Positions 19,709-28,973 of a stretch of 64,000 bases of DNA are shown here, piece by piece. The first letter of the stretch is position 1. Each line of letters starts with the position of its first letter. Made by a program: the position numbers and the translations under genes. The notes under the pieces are model-generated. The model made no database searches, had not been told where the DNA came from, and saw only the letters and a program-made list of their open reading frames with translations. The DNA is taken from the NCBI GenBank assembly GCA_028826165.1, contig JAPDFW010000011.1:375001-439000 (forward strand). The letters are read 5' to 3'. This stretch comes from Anaeramoeba ignava (taxonomy: Eukaryota; Metamonada; Anaeramoebidae).

Positions 19709-21580
19709 ATGAATGAAATTTTATTTTTTGGTGAAAATGAAAAACCAAAACTTATCAAAAATGAACCAGATATAATAACAAAATCAATTCAATTTCAATT
19801 TGAAAATGAAAATGAAAATGAAAATGAAAAACAAATTAAACAAATTTCATCAGGTGGCTCTTCAACAATTTTCCTTTTTAAAGATGGAAAAGCAATAGAA
19901 TATTCAAATCAAAATCCTCAAAAATCCAAATTGAAGAAAATATTCAAAAAGTGGTTGCTGGTGCTTGGAATGAAGCTATTTTAACATCAAAAGGAAATGT
20001 ATTTGCCAAAGGAGAAAATATTAATTCAAAAAACCCAAAAGAATTTATCAATATTTCATCATTAATTGAAGATCCAAATGATAGAATAATTGAAGATATT
20101 GTTTCTGGAGCTTATTCAATTTACTTATTAACTTCAAATCAAAATGTTTATGGAATTGGTTCAAATCGAAGATATCAGTTGTGTTATGATCTGGGCACAT
20201 ACACAGAAACAGAAAAACCAATTTTAATGATAAAAAATGTTTCTAAAATATTTTCAGGAATTATTTCAAGTTCGGTTTTTCTTTTAAGTCCAAATCAAGA
20301 GTTATTTGGATGTGGAAATAATCAATTTGGTCAACTTGGATTAGGCCGTACAAGAAAAGATATAATCCCAAGATTACTTCAACTACAAAATATTCCAAAA
20401 GGCAAAATAATTGATATTCAATCCGGACTTACTCATTCAATAATGATGATTGAAAATGAAAATCAAAATCCAAAAAGAAAACTTTATTCATGTGGACTTT
20501 ATAGATATAATGGACTTGGCAGAAATGAGAATGCTTATGAATTTACTGAAATCAAATCATCTTTATTTGAAAATGATGATAATATTCTTGATTTTTCTGT
20601 TGGAAATGAGCATACTTTGATTTTAACAACAAAAGGGAAATTGATAAGTTTTGGAAGAAATGATTATGGTCAATTAGGAACTGGAGATACAAAACATCAA
20701 TCAATTCCAATCCAAATTGAACTTCCTAAATTAAGATTTAATGAAGATATTTCTAATTATCATATTTCTTGTGGATTTAATAATTCATTTCTTTATTATT
20801 CTCCTATTTCTTTTTTTTCTAATCTTGAAGAAGATTTGATAAAATTATTTGAAAGAAAAGAATTTTGCAATGTTTCATTTAAAACCAAAAATGAAAGAAA
20901 TAATTGAAGCTCATAAATTAATATTGAAATATAGATTAAATCAAAATCAAAATGAAATTGAAAAACTTCAAGAAATTATTTCAAAAAAATCAATTAAAGA
21001 ATCAAATCAAATATTTGAAATGATTTATTCAAATAATTCCAATATAAATCCAAAATTATATTCTGAAATTAAAGAAATTATAAATTCAAATGAAAAAATT
21101 GAAGAAACAATGAAAAGAATTTATTTAAATGAAAATGAAAATGAAAATGAAAAAGATTTTATTATTGAAAGAAAAGAAAAACAATATAAATTTCCTAAAT
21201 TAATATTAATAATGAGAAGTGAATTATATCGAGGAATGTTTTTATCTGTAACTGAAGATACTTCAAATAAAGTTACAGATTATAGTGAATTAAGTAATAA
21301 ATCATTTCAAATATTTGAATATTGGATTTATTCAAATCAAATTAAAAATGGAATTGAAATTACACAAGAAATAATTAATGAACTTAAAATTGGAATTGAT
21401 TATTTTCAATTAAATCGAACATATCCAAATTTATTTGATTTATTAATTAATGAATTTAATAATCAAAATGAAATGAAAAAAGAACAAAAGAAAAGAACAA
21501 AAGAATTTTTACATCAATTAATTCAAACAAATCCAAAATTATTTGATTTATTAATTAAGAAATTTAATAATCAAAATTAA
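19709..21580 (+). CDS. RCC1-repeat/BTB protein, copy F, with two single-base frameshifts
   Basis: The frame runs 19709-19925, then shifts to 19951-20885, then to 21580. Against the paralogues, the first break is one A missing (CCTCAAAAATCC for CCTCAAAAAATCC) and the second, near 20885, is one base gained (ACCAAAAATGAAAG). The two cancel, so the N- and C-terminal parts lie in the same frame. RCC1 blades include FGCGNNQFGQLGLG and SFGRNDYGQLGTG, followed by the usual tandem BTB module. The C-terminus is unusual: YPNLFDLLINEF is followed after a Lys-rich linker by a second NPKLFDLLIKKF, a duplication not seen in other copies. It may be functional if the breaks are sequencing errors, otherwise a young pseudogene. 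Confidence 0.75.
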
Positions 21581-22010
21581 ATTTAAAATTAAAATTAAAT
21601 TCAAAATTAAAATTAAAATTAAAATTAAAATTAAAATTAAAATTAAAATTAAAATTTAAATCAAAATTAAATTTAAAAATTAAAATTAAAATTAAAATTA
21701 AAATTAAATTTAAAATTAAAATTCAAAATTTAAATTAAAATTAAAATTAAAATTAAAATTAAAATTAAATTCAAAATTAAAATTAAAATTAAAATTCAAA
21801 ATTAAAATTAAAATTAAAATCAAAATTAAAATTTAAATCAAAATTAAAATTAAAATTAAAATTTAAATTAAAATTTAAATTAAATTCAAAATCAAAATTA
21901 AATTCAAAATAAAATTAATTTTTAAATTAAAATAAAATTTAAATTCAAAATTAAATTTAAAATCAAAATCGAAATTAAAATTAAAAAAAAAAGCAAAAAA
22001 AAAAAACATT
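21581..22010. repeat. AAAATT array upstream of the di-actin gene
   Basis: About 430 bp of AAAATT units with AAATTCAAAATT variants. No gene is visible. Confidence 0.88.
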
Positions 22011-22059
22011 TTTTCATTTTTTTCATTTTTTCATTTTTCATTTTTTCATTTTTTCAAAA
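22011..22059 (+). promoter_or_regulatory. Repeated TCATTTTT elements before the di-actin gene
   Basis: Five TCATTTTT motifs in 49 bp end directly at ATG 22060. It is a multi-copy version of the block before the RCC1-BTB genes. Confidence 0.55.
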
Positions 22060-24594
22060 ATGGAAAGCCCAATCGTTTTAACAAATTCATCATCTATGAT
22101 TAAAGCAGGATTTGGAGGAGATGATGCACCAAGAGCAGTTTTTCCAGGAATAGTAGGAAGATCCAAATATCCGGAAGTGATGGTTGGAATGGGATTTCGG
22201 GATTATTACATTGGAGACGAAGCAGATTCAAAGCGGGGAATACTTGACCTAAAATATCCAGTAACAAGAGGAAGAATAACAAACTGGGATGATATGGAGA
22301 AAATTTGGCATCATTTATTTTATAACGAACTAAGAATTGCTCCTGAAGAACATTATTTGCTAGTTCAAGATTCTTTTTTAGGTCCAAAATCTGATCGAGA
22401 AAAAATTACTCAGGTTTTGTTTGAAACTTTCAACGTAAAAGGTCTTTATATGCTTTCTGGTATCGAATCCGCTTTGTATTCAACAATGCCTTCTGGTTTT
22501 TCTTTATTTGTTCATATTGGTCATGGTTCAACTCAAATTTTACCAATGGATTTTGATAAACCGTTAATTGATTATGGAATTCGTCAAGATTTTGCCGGAC
22601 AAGATTTGGATGATTTTCTTCGATATAATATCGTTCGCGAAAATGATATTTTTTTCCATTCCAATTCAGAATCAAGAATCATTCAAAAAATAAAAGAAAA
22701 TCTATGTTATGTTACTTATGATTTCGAGGAGGAATTGATCAAGAATACCAAATCAATTATCAAACAATATGAACTTCCTGATGCGAAAGTTATAAATTTA
22801 ACGCGCACAAGATTTGCTGTTCCAGAAATACTTTTTTCGCCTTCAATGTTTGGATTTTCTCAAGTTGGACTTCTTCCATTAATTGAACAATGTGTGAGTA
22901 AATTCCCCAAATCGACCCAAGATGAGCTTTTGAAACATATCGTTGTTATTGGTGGTTCAACTATGTTTCCTGGTTTTGTTGATCGTTTTAAGAAAGATTT
23001 ATCAAAAAGTTCTCCAAATGCTAATGTTTTTGCTGATGATTTTAGAAAATATTCAATTTGGATTGGTGGTTCTGTTATTTCTAGTCTTACTTCTTTTTCT
23101 GAAAAAGTTATCCAGAGTTCTCAGTATGATGATCAAGGTCCTGAAGTTATTCATCAACATACAAAAGGAGCATTTTTGGAATCTGAAAGGTTATTTACTG
23201 GAGTTGAATTTTTGGATCGGATTTCACCTTCTTTTGTACAAATTCATTTAAAATTCATTTATAAAATTCATTTATAAAATTAAAATTCATTTAAAATTCA
23301 TTTATAAAATTAAAATTCATTTAAAATTCATTTATAAAATTAAAATTAAAATTCAATTATAAAATTAAAATTAAAATTCATTTATAAAATTAAAATTCAT
23401 TTATAAAATTAAAATTAAAATTCATTTATAAAATTAAAATTCATTTATAAAATTAAAATATTCAAGTTTCAATCACAAGAAAATATTTGCATTATCGACC
23501 AAGGAACTGATAGTTTCAAAATTGGATTTTCTTATGACCAAGAACCAAAAGCAATAATTCCATCAATTGTTGGATTTGAACCATTTGGATCTGACAAAAA
23601 ACAATACATTGGAGAAGAAGCAATAGAAAATCGTGAACTTCAATTAAATCCAATATTCAAAGAAGGAAAAGTAGAAAATTGGGAATATTTGACAGCTATG
23701 TATGATTACTGCTTTAAATCACTTGGAACTTATCCCGATAGTACATCGCTTCTTCTCACAAGACCGCTCAACTCTTCTAATCCAGACACTGAGAAAATGG
23801 CACAAATATTGATGGAACAAATGAAATTGCCAAATCTTGCCTTTGCATTCCAACCGCATCTTGCTTCTTATGCTCTCGACCAAATTCAAACAGGAATTGT
23901 TGTTGATATTGGAAACGAATTTACTCAAATTCTTCCGTTTTATCAAAGATCTTATCCCTTACTTTCACACAAAATGCCGAGCATGCATTACGGAGGAAAA
24001 CATCTTACAGAGCAATTAATTCGTTTGTTCAGACACAGAAATTATGTCTTTTTGACATCTGCAGAATTTGAACTGGCAAAATATATTAAGGAAACTTATT
24101 GTTATATTGCAAGAGATTTCGATCAAGAATATGCCAACTTCCAAACTAGTACAAAAGAACAACGACACATCAAACTCAACGGAGAATCCATTTTGCTTGA
24201 TAACGAATCATTTTCTTCACTTGAACCGTTATTTAATCCAAATTTGATTGGATTATCTTATCCAGGAATACATCAAGCAATTTACGACACAATTATGCTA
24301 TTTGATCAAGAAAAGCAAAGGGAATTGTCTAAGAATATCATTCTTTGTGGTGGTTCAAGTTTGATTCCTAACTTGGTTGAACGTTTGCAAACTGAACTTT
24401 CTAGTTTACTTCCTGTTAATTTTAATCTCAATGTTTTTCGCGCTCCTGATTCTGATGTTAGAACCCTTGTTTGGAGAGGTGGCGCTGCTTTCTCAAAGTC
24501 TGAAAGGTTTTCTAGAGCAATGTTCTCTTCTAGTGATTATTTTGAAATTGGAAGTTCAGTTATTTATGAAAAAAGTTTTGAAGAATATTTTTAA
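22060..24594 (+). CDS. Tandem (double) actin-fold protein, two exons
   Basis: Exon 1 (22060-23235) encodes 392 residues forming one full actin fold, and exon 2 (23467-24594) encodes 375 residues forming a second. A phase-0 GT-AG intron (23236-23466) of CATTTATAAAATT repeats joins them, for 767 residues in all. The fusion is supported because exon 2 has no ATG before its phosphate-loop strand (NICIIDQGTDSFKIGF) and an AAG acceptor sits directly before it. Domain 1 keeps actin-like surfaces (GDDAPRAVFPGIVGR, VMVGMGFRDYYIGDEA, WDDMEKIWHHLFYNELR) but has lost nucleotide residues: phosphate loop 1 is LTNSSS instead of DNGSG and loop 2 is HIGHG instead of DSGDG. Domain 2 is more divergent overall yet keeps the loop 1 Asp (IDQGTD), the loop 2 Asp (VDIGNEFTQ) and a Gln where actin has Gln137 (FQPHLASY). 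It is probably a cytoskeletal regulator or filament-capping dimer mimic; function is inferred. Confidence 0.82.
23236..23466 (+). repeat. (AAAATTCATTTAT)n repeat filling the di-actin intron
   Basis: 231 bp of CATTTATAAAATTAAAATT units between GT at 23236 and AG at 23465-23466. If unspliced, exon 1 reads into the repeat and stops at 23277. Confidence 0.85.
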
Positions 24595-24736
24595 ATTTAA
24601 ATTTTTAAAAAGAAAAAAAAAGTGGAACAAATTAAGATTATTTTGAAATTGGAAGTTCAGTTATTTATGAAAAAAGTTTTGAAGAATATTTTTAAATTTA
24701 ATTTTTAAAAAGAAAAAAAAAGTGGAACAAATTAAG
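24535..24736 (+). repeat. 101-bp direct tandem duplication at the 3' end of the di-actin gene
   Basis: The unit starting GATTATTTTGAAATTGGAAG at 24535 recurs at 24636 with one or two differences. It spans the last 20 codons, the stop and the proximal 3' flank. The second copy lies after the stop and is noncoding. Confidence 0.9.
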
Positions 24737-24810
24737 ATTATTTTTTTTCCTTTATTCATTATTTAATTTGAAAAAGAACACGAAAGAAATAAATTCAAAA
24801 AAATTTTATT

Positions 24811-24846
24811 TTCATTTTTTTCATTTTTTTCATTTTTTTTAATAAA
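24811..24846 (+). promoter_or_regulatory. Triple TCATTTTTTT element before the SPATA20-like gene
   Basis: Three spaced TCATTTTTT blocks end 7 bp before ATG 24847, matching the motif seen at other genes. Confidence 0.5.
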
Positions 24847-27278
24847 ATGATTTCTTCTTATTTAATAAAAAAACCTCATTCTTTTCAAAATTATTTTTTA
24901 AAATCATTTTCTAATAGACTTTCTAAAGAATCATCATTATATCTCCAAAAACATGCAAATGATCCAGTTGATTGGTTTCCTTTTGGAAAAGAAGCAATTG
25001 AAAAATCAAAGAAATTAAATTTACCAATTTTCATTTCAATAGGATTTAATTCAGTAAAAAATAAATAATCCAAATTGAAAAAAAAAAATTTTTAATCCAA
25101 AAAAAAAATAAATAAAAAAATAAATAAAAAGTGTCATTTCTGTCATAAAATGCACAACGAAAGCTTTCAAAATAAAGCAATAGCATCAATACTGAATAAA
25201 CATTTTATTAACATCAAAGTTGATAGAGAAGAAAGACCAGATCTTGATTCAATTTATATTCATTTTGTTTCTATGTTTACTGGAAATGCTGGTTGGCCTT
25301 TATCTGTATTCACTCTTCCTAATTTAACACCATTTTTTGGCGCATCATATTTTCCTCCCTTGCAATTCCAAAATCTTTTGAGTCAAATATCAGAGAAATG
25401 GAAGGATTTATCGACTCAAAAAATGTTGGAGAAAAATTCTCAACAACTTCAAACTGAATTGAAAAGAGTTTTCATTAATAATTCGGATAAACAAAAATCA
25501 AATGATCAAACATCAAAAATCCAAATTGACAAAAAAAGAGCATACCAAATTCTCAACAAAACCATTGAGCAATTTCTGTCTATTTTTGATGAAGATAATG
25601 GAGGTTTTTCTACTCCAAAATTTCTTTTACCTAGTGTTTTAGATTTTTTAATTGGATCACAAATTATGAATCCACTTTCTCATTTGGATTCAAAGGCAAT
25701 CGAAATGGCAATTACAACTTTGGATAAAGCCTGTGAAAGAGGAATATATGATCATGTTGGAGATGGATTTTTCCGTTATTCAACTGATGAATTTTGGATT
25801 CTTCCACATTTTGAAAAAATGCTTGTAAATATTTATTCATTTATTTTTTTAGTTTTACTTCCAAATCCAATTTTTCAACTCATTCCTTAATTTTAGTGTG
25901 ATCAAGGTTTACTAGTCAAAACATATCTTGATGCTTACAAAATTACTCAAAAAATCAAATTTAAAGAAGTTGCAAGAAAAACCATTTCTTTTGTTTTCAA
26001 TTATCTTTATAACAAAGAAAAGAAAATGTTTTATAGTTCAATCGATGCTGATTCTTTCCCTTCAGAAAAGGGTTCAAATTCAACAGTGAAACAAGAAGGA
26101 GCTTATTATTTGTGGAAAAAACAAGAAATTGAGGAAATTTTAGGGAAAGGAAAAAGATATGCAAGAATTATGTGAATTTTTCACAATCAAAGAAAATGGA
26201 AATATTCCACGTGATTTGAACTCAAATTCCAATTTCGTTTCCAAAAACATTTTTTACATCAACAAAGAAAAGGAGCATCCAATCAATTCTGGTTTTCATC
26301 CAGAAATGATCAGCAAATCATTGAAGAAACTTGAAAATTTCCGAATCAAAAATCGAAAAATACCTGAAATCAATTCTAATATTATCTGCTCTTGGAATTG
26401 CTCAATGATATCTGCATTGGCTCAAGCATCATCTCTTTTGCACAGTTTTGATGATTCAAAAAATATATCTGAGAAAGAATCAACTAATGAATTGGCAATT
26501 TATGCTCAAAAAACACTTGAATCTGTTATTGATAATTTTGTTGATTTATCCACTTTTGAAGTTTCACATTTTCTCGGTAAAAAAAAGGGATTTTTAACTG
26601 ATTATGCAGAGTTGGTTCGAGCTCTACTTGATGTTTATGAATATTGCAATCAAGATTTCAAATATGTTGAATTAGCAAATAATATTTTTGCGAAATATAA
26701 CGAACTTTTTTGGGATTCAGAACAAAATAATTACTGGAATTTTGCCAAAGGAGAAGAAGTTATTATGCAAACCAGCAATATATTTGATGGTGGAGAAGCA
26801 AATCCTTTAACAATTTCTATTGATAATATGATCCGTTTATCATATTTGTTGAACAATAACGATTATCTCAAAAAAGCAAAACTTTTTTTTGAATTTTCCA
26901 AAAGATTCCAAGAAAATCCTTCAATTGCTTCTTCTTTACTCAAACCTTTTCGAGAACTTTATTTTTCTTCTCCAACTCAAATTACAATCTTAAGCAATCC
27001 AAAATCTGAAAAAGCGAAAAAGTTGATCAATTTAATTAATTCAAAATATCTTCCTCAAAAATCAATTATTTGTTTGAATTCAAATGATTCTGTTAATTTT
27101 TTTTCAAAGATATCATTCCTATTTAACAAAAGAAACAATTCCATTTTCAAATTTTGACGAATCTAATAAGAAAGTATATTATATGGTTTGTCAAAATGAA
27201 ACATGTTATGGTTTTAAAGAATTTGATGAGTCAACTAAAATGATTGATATTTTTCCAACAAATAAAAACAACAAATAA
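24847..27278 (+). CDS. SPATA20: SPATA20/YyaL-type thioredoxin-domain protein (DUF255), three exons, two frameshifts
   Basis: Exons are 24847-25053, 25132-25824 and 25897-27278, with short phase-0 introns of 78 and 72 bp. The thioredoxin-like domain runs across the first junction: [18 protein letters not shown], then [13 protein letters not shown]. The family normally has CHWCHVM, so both Cys are kept. It continues with [13 protein letters not shown] and [11 protein letters not shown]. The C-terminal alpha/alpha-barrel part has HFEKMLCDQG and [15 protein letters not shown]. Two single-base shifts break exon 3, at GGAAAAAGATATG (about 26155) and at a run of eight T (about 27100). Both are homopolymers, so sequencing error is plausible. 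The last segment [15 protein letters not shown] matches the family's Cys-containing C-terminus. The family's biochemical role is poorly known; YyaL-like proteins occur in bacteria, archaea and eukaryotes. Confidence 0.85.
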
Positions 27279-27704
27279 AAATAATAATAATAAATAAAAA
27301 AAACAACAAATCTTTTTTTGATCTTTTTTTTTTCTTTTTAATTTTCTTTAATATTTAATAGTTTTAAAATTTTTTAATAAGTTTTTAAAATTTGGATTAA
27401 GGATCAAACTTATTAGATATTTTTAATAAATTTTTTTAAAATTTGGATTAAGGATCAAACTTATTAGATATTCTTTAATAAATTTTTTTAAAATTTGGGG
27501 GTTTAACTTAATTTATTACACAAAAAAAAACTTTTTTCTTTTTTTTTTTTCAAAAGATCTTTATTTTTATTTTTTATTTTTTTTTTTTTTTCCAATTTGA
27601 TCCTAAAAAAAATATTTAAAAATTCAAAAAATTTCATTTTCATTTTTTTCTTTTCCATTTTTTTATTTTTATTATTATTATTCTTATTATTATTATTCTT
27701 AAAT
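27279..27704. other. Intergenic region with a short tandem repeat and T-rich promoter
   Basis: Contains two and a partial third copy of a unit of about 51 bp (AAAATTTGGATTAAGGATC at 27387 and 27438, partial at 27490), then long T runs and TTCATTTTTTTCTTTTCC (about 27640-27657) before ATG 27705. No gene is visible. Confidence 0.7.
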
Positions 27705-28748
27705 ATGGGACAAAGTAATCATAAAACAAATCAAAAATCAATTTCTCTTATTCTTCAAAAATTTCGACAAATCAAAAAACCTTTACTTCTTTTTGATTCT
27801 TCTGGAAAATTAATTTTTAGTACTCAAGTAATAATTTCTATAATTAATTCAAAATAAAAACAATAAAATTCATTGCGAATTTTTTCCTTCTTCAATTTTT
27901 TTAATAAAAAAAATTTTTTTTTTCCTTTTTTTAATAAAATAAAAACAAAGAATACTCTTCAAATATTAGGCATTAAATCACAAAAAGAACTTCAAAAATC
28001 TTCATATGTTATAATTTCAAATCAAAATTTTATTTTTTCTTTTTCAGAAATTGATACAATAGGAATTATTCAAAATCTACTTTCGTAATAATTTTTTTTT
28101 TAAATTTTAAATTTTAAAACTAAATTTTAAAACTAATTTTTTATTTTTTGCTTTTTTCTTAATTAACTTATTTTGAATTAACAAAAAAAAATTTTTTTCA
28201 CCTTTTTTTTGCTATTTTTTTTTTAAATTATTTTATTAAAAAAAAAAAAAAGATCATTAAATAATTTCCATCAATTTATCCAAATTATTTTCCTTTTAAA
28301 AAAATCTCCTAAATCTGTTTTTGCTAAGATCAAAGAAGTTGAAATATCAGAAACAAAATTTTTCCAAATGAAGATTTTTTCAAATTTTCAAATTCAAGAA
28401 GAAAAAACCAAGAAAAAAGAATTGAATTCAAATTTAAATTCAAAACAAGAAGAAATTGAAGAAAAATTACAAAAGATTTATAATTTTTCCTTTCTTGAAA
28501 ATAACGAAGAGAAAAAGAATCAAATTAATCAAGAAATCTCATCAATTCATAGAATTTTTAACGATCAAAAAGTACAAATAGAAAATCTTTTTAAAGAAAA
28601 TGAAAAAATGAAAATTGAAAAAAAAAAAGAGGAATTAAGGAAAAATAAAATGGAATTAATAAATAATCAATTATTAGAATTAGACGAATTAAAAGGAAAA
28701 TTTGAAGAAGAAATGGGAAAAGTAGAGAAATTTATTGGAATAAAATGA
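27705..28748 (+). CDS. Unassigned MG-starting coiled-coil protein (possibly BORCS5-like), three exons
   Basis: Exons are 27705-27827, 27951-28084 and 28253-28748 (introns of 123 and 168 bp, phases 0 and 2), for about 250 residues. The N-terminus MGQSNHKTNQKS fits an N-myristoylation site. Residues about 25-85 (LLLFDSSGKLIFSTQ ... SYVIISNQNFIFSFSE) look like a small mixed alpha/beta fold of the roadblock/longin kind. From about residue 130 to the end it is a charged coiled coil. A segment KIKEVEISETKFFQ recalls the BORC subunit BORCS5, which is also myristoylated and coiled-coil, but the N-terminal half does not fit what I remember of that protein. I do not assign a function; association with a lysosomal or vesicle membrane is only a possibility. 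Confidence 0.55.
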
Positions 28749-28973
28749 TTATTATTATTTTTATTTTTTTTTTTTTATTGTTTAAATAAAATAAAGTAAA
28801 GGAGAAAAAATAAAAATTTTTCTCCATTCTCACTTTTAAATTTATTTTTTTTTTAATTTTTATTTTTTTCATTTTTTTCTTTTTTCATTTTTTTTCATTC
28901 TCAATTTTACTAAAAAAAAAAAAACCGAAAGAAAAATTTTAAAAAAAAAATTACAAAATTACAAAATTACAAA

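Noticed and set aside
23278-24594. Second actin half as an independent gene
   Set aside because: No ATG precedes its first phosphate-loop strand, and a phase-0 GT-AG intron joins it cleanly to the first half.
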